DNA of 33,736 nt from Saprospiraceae bacterium (GTDB lineage Bacteria > Bacteroidota > Bacteroidia > Chitinophagales > Saprospiraceae), in the NCBI GenBank assembly GCA_015490715.1, contig WFXH01000041.1, forward strand, positions 1 to 33,736, written 5' to 3'. The first letter of the stretch is position 1; each line of letters starts with the position of its first letter. The position numbers and the translations under genes were made by a program. The notes under the pieces are model-generated. The model was not told the origin of the DNA. It did no database searches and saw nothing but the letters and a program-made list of their open reading frames with translations. Shown here in pieces: positions 9,232 through 17,203 of the stretch.

Positions 9232-10533
9232 ATGCCTACGGAGAGTCAAAAGCGCATACTCGTCCTCACGTATTATTGGCCACCTGCAGGAGGTCCTGGC
9301 GTCCAGCGCATACTCAAATTCATCAAGTATCTACATCAATATGGATGGGATGTCCACGTATTGACCGTGCGTCAAGGCGAATACCCCGCCATCGATCACA
9401 GCTTAGAGCGCGACATCCCTCAAGGGGTACAAGTCTATAAGACACCTTCCTTCGAGCCTTACCGTCTGTACAAATGGCTCTTCCATCGCCGAAAAGGAGG
9501 TATCGACACGTTTGAGCTCTCCAAAGCACCGCGTTCGTTCATCCAACGCCTCTTTTACTGGATTCGGATGAACCTCTTCATCCCCGACGCCCGCATCGGG
9601 TGGTATCCCTGGGCAGTGTGGCATGGGCTGCGCATCATCCGTGCAGTACGCCCAGATGTCATTTTATCCACATCACCACCCCACTCCGTGCAGCTCATCG
9701 CTAAGCGATTGGCCCAACAGAGCAACATCCCTTGGGTGGCAGACTTTCGCGATCCGTGGACCGATGCATTCTGGGAGGAAAAGCTCACCAGACTCAAGCC
9801 CATACAGAGGCTCATCAAGCGATGGGAGCGAGGCATCGTCCTCCGTGCGGATCACCTCACCACCATTAGTCGGGGCATCATGAAAAAACTCGACATACCC
9901 CCGCAAAAAGGCACTGTCATTCCCAACGGCTACGACGAGGACGATTTTATACACTGCAAAAAACATCGGCAGGTGCAAAATCCACGCTTTACCATACGTT
10001 ACATCGGGTATCTCGCATCGAGCCAGGTCCCCACCAACCTATTAAAAGCCCTCCGCCAGCTGCCGCAGACCATGCGAGGTGAGACAGTGGTCGAATTTTA
10101 CGGTCGTCGAGATCCTTCGCTGTATGAAATGGTGGGTGCTCTTCAAGTCGAGGATTGCGTGCAGTATTTTCCCTACATTTCCCACGAAGAGGCTGTTATC
10201 AAGATGTGTCGGGCGGATATGCTGTTGTTGACTATTCCAAGGGGACATCCCGAAGTACTGACGGGCAAATTGTTTGAATACCTCGCGAGCAACAATTTTA
10301 TACTCTGCCTATGCGATCCCGATGCAGAAGTGCGCGGTATCATCGATCGATGCCAGGCTGGTGTCTGTCGAAGCTACGAAGAGCCCCTCGACGAAATCCT
10401 CCAGCGACAATATCGTCGTTGGAAAGAGGGCCTTCGACACACTCCCGACACTGGGGCCATCGCGCAGTACAGTCGTCGACGTCTCACGGAAAAACTCATC
10501 GACATACTCAAGGCATGCAGCTCAAGAAGGTGA
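9232..10533 (+). CDS. GT4-type glycosyltransferase
   Basis: 433 residues, GT-B fold. The N-terminal Rossmann half starts KRILVLTYYWPPAGGPGVQR, the glycine-rich acceptor-side loop typical of Bacteroidota group 1 transferases. It continues with a DVILSTSPPHS strand and ADFRDPWTD. The C-terminal nucleotide-sugar domain shows VIPNGYDEDDF, IRYIGYL and the donor-binding segment TGKLFEYLAS. It should transfer a sugar from a nucleotide donor to a growing glycan at the cytoplasmic face; the sugar cannot be told from sequence. Its stop lies just before the next gene's preferred start, and its 3' end supplies that gene's AGAAGG ribosome-binding site, which suggests coupled translation. Confidence 0.92.
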   Translation: MPTESQKRILVLTYYWPPAGGPGVQRILKFIKYLHQYGWDVHVLTVRQGEYPAIDHSLERDIPQGVQVYKTPSFEPYRLYKWLFHRRKGGIDTFELSKAPRSFIQRLFYWIRMNLFIPDARIGWYPWAVWHGLRIIRAVRPDVILSTSPPHSVQLIAKRLAQQSNIPWVADFRDPWTDAFWEEKLTRLKPIQRLIKRWERGIVLRADHLTTISRGIMKKLDIPPQKGTVIPNGYDEDDFIHCKKHRQVQNPRFTIRYIGYLASSQVPTNLLKALRQLPQTMRGETVVEFYGRRDPSLYEMVGALQVEDCVQYFPYISHEEAVIKMCRADMLLLTIPRGHPEVLTGKLFEYLASNNFILCLCDPDAEVRGIIDRCQAGVCRSYEEPLDEILQRQYRRWKEGLRHTPDTGAIAQYSRRRLTEKLIDILKACSSRR

Positions 10534-10538
10534 CCTTT

Positions 10539-11516
10539 ATGATGGGCAAGCTCGTAGGAGATTTACAGGCACTCCTGCGACCCATACCAGTAGTACTTGG
10601 ACCTTACGAGGAGCAACTCGGGTTGTATTACATCGATTTTGTGCCAGAGTTTTCAAAACTCAACAAGCTCTTACACAGCTTCGACAGCGAGGGCATACCG
10701 CTCAACCGACCTTATGTCGACGTCGAAGGGGTGGGATTGCACTACTACCCCATCAGCATAGGCCAATACGCATTGGCATTGTGGAACAACTACATCCATC
10801 GCGGAGAATCGACCGACGGTTTTATGCGCATCGCGCAGTGGTTTGAAAAGACGGCTGTAGTGGATGAGATACTCGGTGCCTACTGGCTCACCGAAGTACC
10901 CAAGCCCGAATACCGCCTGTATCGACCGTGGAAGTCTGCCTTTGCCCAAAGCCGGGGCATATCGGTACTCCTTCGCACCTGGCAACATACGGGCAGGGAT
11001 GAATATTTCCATCTGGCCAGTTTGGCACTACGACCCTTTTTGTACGACATCTCCGAGGGCGGTGTGAGCGTGGATCGCGCAAGGGGGAAGACCTTTTACG
11101 AAGAGTATGCCGCCGATGTACCCACGCGCGTGTTGGATGGGCATATCTTTAGCCTCTTTGGGCTCTTCGACTATATGCGTGCGACGCGCACCCTCGGTAT
11201 TAGCGAACACGCACAGGCAAGGGATCTCTTTTATGAAGGTGTGGAAGGCTTGCTCATACAGCTCGAAGAGCACTACGATATGGGGTGGTGGCTGCGCTAC
11301 AACCGCTGTGCCCTGGAAGGATATCCCAACGACGATCCCTGTACGGTGGGGTATCTCAAGCTCATCACAGCCCAACTGCGCATATTGCATGCAATGACCG
11401 ATGATGAGCGATTGCTCCGCTGGCATCGCCGTATAAAATCTTATCTGCGACCGCATCATATTTTAAAAATGTACGTTATGAAATACAAAGCATTAAAAGC
11501 GCTCAACCGATTGTGA
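10539..11516 (+). CDS. D-glucuronyl C5-epimerase C-terminal domain protein
   Basis: About 325 residues. The (alpha/alpha) barrel-like sequence matches the C5-epimerase C-terminal family: HYYPISIGQYAL near residue 65, a long helix with SRGISVLLRTW, LDGHIFSLFGLFDYM, and the C-terminal MGWWLRYNRC segment. Family members invert C5 of uronic acids in polymers (glucuronate to iduronate in heparan-type chains; mannuronate to guluronate is a different family). No signal peptide is visible, so action in the cytoplasm before export is possible. The start at 10539 has AGAAGG eight bases upstream. ATG 10515 is in frame and would overlap the glycosyltransferase gene by 19 bases. The next gene begins one base after this stop. 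The exact substrate is not known. Confidence 0.8.
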   Translation: MMGKLVGDLQALLRPIPVVLGPYEEQLGLYYIDFVPEFSKLNKLLHSFDSEGIPLNRPYVDVEGVGLHYYPISIGQYALALWNNYIHRGESTDGFMRIAQWFEKTAVVDEILGAYWLTEVPKPEYRLYRPWKSAFAQSRGISVLLRTWQHTGRDEYFHLASLALRPFLYDISEGGVSVDRARGKTFYEEYAADVPTRVLDGHIFSLFGLFDYMRATRTLGISEHAQARDLFYEGVEGLLIQLEEHYDMGWWLRYNRCALEGYPNDDPCTVGYLKLITAQLRILHAMTDDERLLRWHRRIKSYLRPHHILKMYVMKYKALKALNRL

Positions 11517-11517
11517 G

Positions 11518-13476
11518 ATGTGCGGTATTGCGGGCATAGCGGATTCCACTTGTGTGCCACAAAAAGAGTACATGCGTGCCATGCTCAACCGCATTGCCCA
11601 TCGCGGCCCTGATGGTGAAGGCATTTACTCCTTTGGTGAATTTACACTCGGTCACCGACGGCTCAGCATCATCGACCTCGTCAGCGGGGATCAGCCCATG
11701 TTCAGTGTCGACCGCCGCTATGTCATCGTCTACAACGGAGAGATTTACAACTACAAGGACCTACGTCAACAGCTCCTTGCCCTTGGTGCACGATTTCATA
11801 CCAATTCCGACACCGAAGTCATCCTCAACGGATACATACACTGGGGGGAGGAAGTATTACAGCGACTCAACGGTATTTTTGCCTTTGCTATCATCGATAC
11901 CTTGAGCCATCGTCTGTTTTTAGCCCGAGACCACTTTGGCATCAAGCCGCTCTATTACACTGTCCAAGGCGGGTTATTGATCTTTGCCTCTGAGTACAAG
12001 GCCATTCTCTGTCATCCGAAGGTGCAGCCGAAACCCAATTACGAGGCCCTGCACGATTTGGTCAATCTTCGCTATGTGCTGCATCCCCATACACTGATTG
12101 AGGGCATTCATCATCTACCACCTGCACACTATATGGTGTGGGAAAATGGTCGCTACAGTATAAAAAGATACTGGCAATTGCCCTTCGAAATTCGGCAGGA
12201 CATGTCGGAGTCGGAAGCCATCGAGGGCATCCGACACTTTACAAAGCAGGCCGTCGAGCGGCAGCTCGTCAGCGATGTACCCATTGGAGTATACTTGTCG
12301 GGGGGGCTGGATTCTTCGACCATTGTAGCGCAGATGTATGCCCTTGGAGTCCGCCCCATCAACACGTTTACATTGGGTTTTAACGAACCCACCGACGAAT
12401 TTGACGATGCTGCCCTGGTTGCTGAACACTTTCACACCCAACACCGAACCACTTCCCTTACGCTACGCCCCTTAGAGCAATATCCGCGCGTATTGTGGCA
12501 CTCAGAAGTGCCCAAGATCAACATCCTGCAGGGGTACAATATGTCCCGATTTGTCCATCGCTATGTCAAAGTAGTGCTCGGAGGCCTGGGGGGCGATGAG
12601 ATCTTTGCGGGCTACGACATCCATCGCATCCTCTATCGCATGCTCCGCTGGGATCGCATGCTCAAACTGTTGAGTCCGAGTTTTCGCAACAAGCTGGCCG
12701 ATATCGCTTTTCGCTTACAATCGGCCACAAATACTCTTGCTTGGGACGAATACCGCCGTGGGCTTCAGGCCCTGTTGCGCTTAAAAGAGTTGCCGCGGGC
12801 CTATCTCATCCTGCGCAATGCTTGGGAGTCCGATCGCGCGATGTTTGAAAAGATTTACTCGCCCGCATTTGTCGAGCGGCTTCCTCCCCGTGAGTACTTG
12901 CTCGAGCGCATGCAATCGGTTTTTGACAAGTATGCCTATCTCCCACCCTTAGAGCAAGTGATGGCAGTAGAGATGCACACGAAAATGGTCGATGACTACC
13001 TCCATGTCGAAGATCGCATGTCGATGGCGCATGGCGTGGAGGAGCGCGTGCCCTTTTTGGACATCGACCTCGTCGAGTTTGCCCTCTCTATACCCAATCA
13101 TCTCAAGATGCGCGGCGGCAAGACGAAGTACTTGATGCGCAAGGCCATGCAAGGCATATTGCCCGAGCCGATTTTACGCAAGAAGAAATGGGGCTTTACG
13201 GTCAACCCGTATTTGCAGTTTAAAAAGGATTTGAAATACGTGGCGGAGCACATTTTAACACGTGAGCGAGTGGAGCGTCAGGGTATCTTCAATTATGCGT
13301 ACATCGATCGCATACTCCGAGCACGGCCGCATCCACGCATGCGCTGGCATTACAATCTCTTGTGGCTCATGGTGGGGTATTGCATTTGGGAGGAGCAGTT
13401 TTTAAGCGACAAGGGATGGAAAGAGCCTGAATGGGAGCTCGAAGCCTATTACGGCGAAGGAGTGTCGTTGGCTTAA
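11518..13476 (+). CDS. asnB: AsnB-type glutamine-hydrolysing asparagine synthase / amidotransferase
   Basis: 652 residues. The N-terminal glutaminase domain begins MCGIAGI, giving the nucleophile Cys-2 after Met removal, with HRRLSIIDL, YNGEIYNY and NSDTEVIL. The synthetase domain carries the PPi loop SGGLDSS at residues 261-267 and the later segment EERVPFLDIDLVEFAL. The chemistry is ATP-dependent transfer of ammonia from glutamine to a carboxylate. It may make asparagine, but related enzymes inside polysaccharide clusters amidate uronic acids, and this gene lies one base after a uronate C5-epimerase gene. Amidation of a glycan carboxylate is therefore a reasonable inference. Its stop overlaps the convergent thiolase stop in a shared TTAA. 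Confidence 0.92.
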   Translation: MCGIAGIADSTCVPQKEYMRAMLNRIAHRGPDGEGIYSFGEFTLGHRRLSIIDLVSGDQPMFSVDRRYVIVYNGEIYNYKDLRQQLLALGARFHTNSDTEVILNGYIHWGEEVLQRLNGIFAFAIIDTLSHRLFLARDHFGIKPLYYTVQGGLLIFASEYKAILCHPKVQPKPNYEALHDLVNLRYVLHPHTLIEGIHHLPPAHYMVWENGRYSIKRYWQLPFEIRQDMSESEAIEGIRHFTKQAVERQLVSDVPIGVYLSGGLDSSTIVAQMYALGVRPINTFTLGFNEPTDEFDDAALVAEHFHTQHRTTSLTLRPLEQYPRVLWHSEVPKINILQGYNMSRFVHRYVKVVLGGLGGDEIFAGYDIHRILYRMLRWDRMLKLLSPSFRNKLADIAFRLQSATNTLAWDEYRRGLQALLRLKELPRAYLILRNAWESDRAMFEKIYSPAFVERLPPREYLLERMQSVFDKYAYLPPLEQVMAVEMHTKMVDDYLHVEDRMSMAHGVEERVPFLDIDLVEFALSIPNHLKMRGGKTKYLMRKAMQGILPEPILRKKKWGFTVNPYLQFKKDLKYVAEHILTRERVERQGIFNYAYIDRILRARPHPRMRWHYNLLWLMVGYCIWEEQFLSDKGWKEPEWELEAYYGEGVSLA

Positions 13477-14678
13477 GGTTTTTCGAGGAGGACGGCATAG
13501 CCCTGCCCCACCCCGATACACATGGTCACTAAGGCGCGACGAGCGTTGGGAGTATGTTGGAGTTGTAATGCAGCCGTAAGTGCTAAGCGTGCTCCCGTCA
13601 TGCCGAGGGGATGACCGAGAGCGATGGCACCGCCGTTGGGATTGATGCGCTCATCGTCTGGGGAGAGCTCCAGCTCTTTGAGGCAGGCCAACACCTGGGC
13701 AGCAAAGGCTTCGTTGATTTCGATGATGTCGATGTCATCGAGGGTTAGCCCTGTTTTTTGGAGGAGTTTGCGCGTCGCATAGACGGGACCGATGCCCATG
13801 ATGCGGGGCTCGACGCCCACGACAGCCGATGCAGCGACGCGGGCCAGGGGCCTGAGGTGATATCGCTCTAAGGCGCGTTGGGATACTACCAGCAGGGCAG
13901 CTGCGCCGTCGTTGAGGCCAGAGGCATTGCCGGCTGTCACCGTTCCATTGGGGCGAAAAGCTGGTCGCAAAGTGGCCAATACCTCCAGCGTCGTATGGGG
14001 TTTGATAAATTCGTCGTCTTTGAAGAGGAGGGGTTCTTCTTTTCGGCGTGGGATAGTGATGGGGACGATCTCTTCGGCCAGACGCCCGGATTCTTGGGCG
14101 CGCACAGCTTTCATTTGGGAGTGATAGGCAAAGCGGTCTTGCTCTTGACGGGATATTTCGTAGATATCGACGAGATTTTCGGCCGTCTGTCCCATGGATT
14201 CGGTGCCGTAGAGGGCTTCCATTTTTGGGTTGATAAAACGCCAGCCAAAGCTCGAGTCGTAGAGCTGAGAGTCGTTGCCGAAGGGCTGGCTCGCCTTGGA
14301 GAGCACCCATGGGCCTCGCGTCATGTGTTCGACCCCGCCGGCGATAAACACGTCGCCATCGCCAATGGCAATGGCGCGCGCGGCATGTACCACGCTCGAC
14401 AGTCCTGAAGCACAGAGGCGATTGACCGTCTCGCCCGACACAGTGTAGGGAAGGCCGGCGAGCAACAAGGCCATACGAGCCACATTGCGGTTGTCTTCCC
14501 CCGCCTGATTGGCACAACCGATGACGACATCGTCGACCTCCGAAGGCGGCACAGAGGGGTATCGCTGCAACAGAGCTTTGATGACGTGCGCCAGCAAATC
14601 ATCCGTGCGCACAGGCGCAAGGCTACCCCGAAACTTGCCTATCGCCGTCCGCACCCCCCCAACGATGTATGCATCCAT
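13473..14678 (-). CDS. Thiolase, acetyl-CoA acyltransferase / 3-oxoadipyl-CoA thiolase type
   Basis: 401 residues, normal for thiolases. The acyl-accepting Cys-89 is in NRLCASG, the catalytic His in NPNGGAIALGHPLG, and the second Cys in TMCIGVGQG. The segment CANQAGEDNRNVARMALLLAGLP and later GWRFINP closely resemble PcaF/PaaJ enzymes, which cleave 3-oxoadipyl-CoA, but sequence alone does not separate these from general acetyl-CoA acetyltransferases. The ATG at 14678 is chosen over an upstream in-frame start at 14708 because it begins the conserved MDAYIVGGVRTAIGKF and has AAAGG at proper spacing. The gene stands alone, with a terminator upstream and a convergent neighbour downstream. Confidence 0.92.
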   Translation of the reverse strand: MDAYIVGGVRTAIGKFRGSLAPVRTDDLLAHVIKALLQRYPSVPPSEVDDVVIGCANQAGEDNRNVARMALLLAGLPYTVSGETVNRLCASGLSSVVHAARAIAIGDGDVFIAGGVEHMTRGPWVLSKASQPFGNDSQLYDSSFGWRFINPKMEALYGTESMGQTAENLVDIYEISRQEQDRFAYHSQMKAVRAQESGRLAEEIVPITIPRRKEEPLLFKDDEFIKPHTTLEVLATLRPAFRPNGTVTAGNASGLNDGAAALLVVSQRALERYHLRPLARVAASAVVGVEPRIMGIGPVYATRKLLQKTGLTLDDIDIIEINEAFAAQVLACLKELELSPDDERINPNGGAIALGHPLGMTGARLALTAALQLQHTPNARRALVTMCIGVGQGYAVLLEKP

Positions 14679-14705
14679 AGAGATACCTTTGACTGGTGAA
14701 GTTAG

Positions 14706-14713
14706 CAAATATG
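14706..14713 (-). promoter_or_regulatory. Weak candidate -7 element for the thiolase gene
   Basis: On the minus strand CATATTTG is one base off TAnnTTTG. It lies about 28 bases upstream of the thiolase ATG and just after the terminator of the preceding operon. No -33 element is evident. Confidence 0.25.
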
Positions 14714-14719
14714 CCTGGA

Positions 14720-14748
14720 AACAAAAAAGGGGGCTTATGCCCCCTTTC
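14720..14748 (-). terminator. Terminator of the SusCD operon
   Basis: Read on the minus strand, AAAGGGGGC and GCCCCCTTT form a perfect 9-bp stem around a four-base loop, followed by a run of T (TTTTTTG counting the stem end). It lies 27 bases after the stop of the PKD lipoprotein gene and before the thiolase start. Confidence 0.85.
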
Positions 14749-14774
14749 TACACATTGGCTGTGCACTTTGCTAC

Positions 14775-16391
14775 CTATCGCCGCTTGGGATCAAAAGCGA
14801 TGCCGTAAGCGGCGAGGTCTTTGACGAGATAATCGACCTGACCGTTGCCATCGAGTGGATAGCGCTTGATACCCGTCTGGAGCAATGGGTTGAGCGTCGT
14901 ATCTGGATTTGTCGGGCCGCGATAAGCCCAGTAGACGTAACCGTTGACATAATCGAGGGCAATCCCCGTGATGGATACATTTTCGTCAACGCCTCCTTCG
15001 GGATCAAACTCCGCATCGTCGATAAGTTTGACATTTTCGCCATCCATATCGCATACGTAAAAGCCGGGATTGACCTTGTTGGAGGAGAAGAAGATGCGCT
15101 CATTGACGGAGTCGATCACAAAGGCACGTACAGTATAATCAAAGAGGATGACGCCTTCACCGGGATCGCTGGGGAGCTTGTCGGTCACTCCGATATCGTT
15201 GTCGCTAAAGATATAGAGGCCCTTGTGGTTGGAGTTTTTGCCCCAGTAATAGAGCCCACGGAATTTGACAAAGGTGCCGTTGAGCGCACCCCATCCGTAC
15301 GATGGTCCGCCATCGATCTTATCCCTAAAGGTCTTGTAATACGCCAATTGATTGTTGGTGACCAGCGCTGGAAACTCGGGTGGATTGGCATCGTTGCCGT
15401 TATCTCCCCAGACGGCATCTTTCGTGGTGACGGGTATGGCTGTCACGTCGTTGCGTCGGTCGGTGAAATAGATGGTCCCATTGGAAACGGAACCAAAGAA
15501 TGCATCGTCATAGGGATATGTATGAAACGTGATATGCGTGATGTAGTCGGTACCGTCATAAGCCACGGAGAAGATTTTGCCGGGTTCGTCTTCAGGATCG
15601 GAGGTAAAGCGAATGGCCGAGCCAGCATTGAACACGTAGAGGCGATCGTTGTAGAAGGCAAGCGTCAAAGGATGCGCGCCCGACTCGATGCCCATATCGA
15701 TCACTTCGGGCTCACCGGTTGTGTAAATTTTGATGGCGTAGAGATTGCCGTCTTTTTCGGCTACGTAGAGTGTGGGTGCGAGCTGTTTTTTGACTTCTAC
15801 GCTAAAGGATTTGGTATAATCCTTGCCGCCGAAGCTCGCCGTCACTTCGATCGTTGCTGCGGGATCTTCGCTGATGAAGTATCCGCGGATAGTATCGCCG
15901 GTGGCATTGCCATCGGCATCGATGTCCGACGAGACAAAATTGTCGGCGGGAAACTTCCACGACCACGTGACGGCAGCATTGTCGGGATTGTAGATTTCCG
16001 CCCAAAATGCGACCTCTACTCTCGACTCAATGGGATCGGGCGACCAGTGTAGTACGGGTTCTTGCGGAGCTACGGTGATGTCCTTGCTGGCTTTGAGGTT
16101 GTCGTCGTTGTTGACCTTGAGTGTGACGGTATAGGTACCGGCTTCCTTGTACACGTGCTTGGGATCTTTGTCGGTCGATGTCGTTCCGTCGCCGAAGTCC
16201 CAGTGGTAGGAAGTAGCGCCCTTGGACGCATTGGTAAATTGCACCTCTTCACCTGCCTTGGGGTTCGTCGGATTGTACTTAAACGCCACGGTGATGTCGG
16301 GCTTGTCGTCTTCTTTCTTTTTACGACAAGAAGTGATGAGCAGACCTCCCATGAGGACTACCAATCCAAACAAATACATTCGTCTTTTCAT
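14775..16391 (-). CDS. PKD-domain lipoprotein with beta-propeller-like C-terminal region
   Basis: 538 residues. A lipoprotein signal peptide ends LLITSC, and acidic/lysine residues (RKKKEDDKP) follow the Cys. One PKD domain is clear at about residues 30-105 (FTNASKGATSYHWDFGDGTTSTD, then AGTYTVTLKV). A second Ig-like region follows. The C-terminal ~330 residues carry repeats of the type LYVAEKDGNLYAI, IYFTDRRN, RIFFSSNKV and GYVYWAYRG, like YWTD/LRP-type propellers. It is the last gene of the SusCD operon and probably sits on the cell surface, perhaps as an accessory ligand-binding lipoprotein. A GTG at 16421 overlaps the preceding stop (GTGA) and is in frame, but ATG 16391 gives a proper signal peptide. 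Confidence 0.8.
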   Translation of the reverse strand: MKRRMYLFGLVVLMGGLLITSCRKKKEDDKPDITVAFKYNPTNPKAGEEVQFTNASKGATSYHWDFGDGTTSTDKDPKHVYKEAGTYTVTLKVNNDDNLKASKDITVAPQEPVLHWSPDPIESRVEVAFWAEIYNPDNAAVTWSWKFPADNFVSSDIDADGNATGDTIRGYFISEDPAATIEVTASFGGKDYTKSFSVEVKKQLAPTLYVAEKDGNLYAIKIYTTGEPEVIDMGIESGAHPLTLAFYNDRLYVFNAGSAIRFTSDPEDEPGKIFSVAYDGTDYITHITFHTYPYDDAFFGSVSNGTIYFTDRRNDVTAIPVTTKDAVWGDNGNDANPPEFPALVTNNQLAYYKTFRDKIDGGPSYGWGALNGTFVKFRGLYYWGKNSNHKGLYIFSDNDIGVTDKLPSDPGEGVILFDYTVRAFVIDSVNERIFFSSNKVNPGFYVCDMDGENVKLIDDAEFDPEGGVDENVSITGIALDYVNGYVYWAYRGPTNPDTTLNPLLQTGIKRYPLDGNGQVDYLVKDLAAYGIAFDPKRR

Positions 16392-16417
16392 GATGCAAAG
16401 GTTTTTGATGATTGATT

Positions 16418-17203
16418 TCACAACACTTTTACTGTTCGTATTCTTGAAGTGTTTTCTTCTCCCGATTGAATGCGGATGCGAAAGCGCAGTTGTATGCTGT
16501 ACTTGCGCACCATTTCATACTGACGTCCGAGCCATTGCTCGGTATCGACTTTTTCCCACTTATCATATAGCTGCGGCACGCATTCAGTCTTGATCCGTCC
16601 GTCGTCATCTACGCAATTGTCAAACTCGGTGGCATCGACGGCTTTCCACTTTTCGACCATGAGCCGACGCAATTTTGACGGCCTCTTCACCAAGTATTGA
16701 AACACCTCAAAGCCGACTGTATCGGGCAAGATGGCGCTGAATTCCACTTTATCCACCTTGCGGGACGACCATTTTTTCGATGCTAAATCAGTAGATATTT
16801 CGTAATCGACGTTGCGGACATAAGCGCTGCGTTCCGATACCCAATCGGCCTCATCAAACGCTCCACTATACGCCTCCTGCCAGGAAGATGCCTCTTCCTC
16901 CCATTCCAATGCGACTGAACCAAGGTCATCGACGATATCCAACTCTACCTCATACGACTGGCGCAACCTTTCATCCAGGAATATCGTCTCGATGTCTTCT
17001 TGTATGGACCAGTATTCCAGCTCGCATGAAATGGTTGATCCCGCTCTTGCCACTGGGTCGACGGGCACAAAATACAGATTGGGCAGTACCTCCCCCATCG
17101 TGGCATGATCGCGGAGAGGGTCGTTTTGTCTACAAGATAACGTCATTGCCAGCAACAGGGCAATCGTTATGGAGCTGTGTACTTTTGACATCGCATAGGT
17201 CAT
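16418..17203 (-). CDS. SusCD-associated lipoprotein of unknown family
   Basis: 261 residues. The N-terminus TIALLLAMTLSC is a lipoprotein signal with a lipobox (LSC), so the mature protein should be membrane anchored. The rest is beta-rich and acidic (EWEEEASSWQEAYSGAFDEADW), with a basic C-terminal strand (YSIQLRFRIRIQ). I do not recognise the family. Its ATG overlaps the SusD stop in an ATGA, and the next gene starts in a GTGA overlap, so it is the third gene of a translationally coupled operon. Position suggests a SusE/SusF-like or other surface accessory role, but the sequence does not show it. ATG 17191 (MSKVHSS) is an alternative start. Confidence 0.72.
   Translation of the reverse strand: MTYAMSKVHSSITIALLLAMTLSCRQNDPLRDHATMGEVLPNLYFVPVDPVARAGSTISCELEYWSIQEDIETIFLDERLRQSYEVELDIVDDLGSVALEWEEEASSWQEAYSGAFDEADWVSERSAYVRNVDYEISTDLASKKWSSRKVDKVEFSAILPDTVGFEVFQYLVKRPSKLRRLMVEKWKAVDATEFDNCVDDDGRIKTECVPQLYDKWEKVDTEQWLGRQYEMVRKYSIQLRFRIRIQSGEENTSRIRTVKVL

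Noticed and set aside
10311-10538. Longer in-frame starts for the C5-epimerase gene
   Set aside because: They lie within the glycosyltransferase coding region and add residues without family similarity. ATG 10539 has a good AGAAGG; 10515 remains possible.
15225-16052. 275-codon plus-strand frame inside the PKD lipoprotein gene
   Set aside because: It is antisense to a well-supported gene of the SusCD operon, and no motif, start signal or neighbour supports it.
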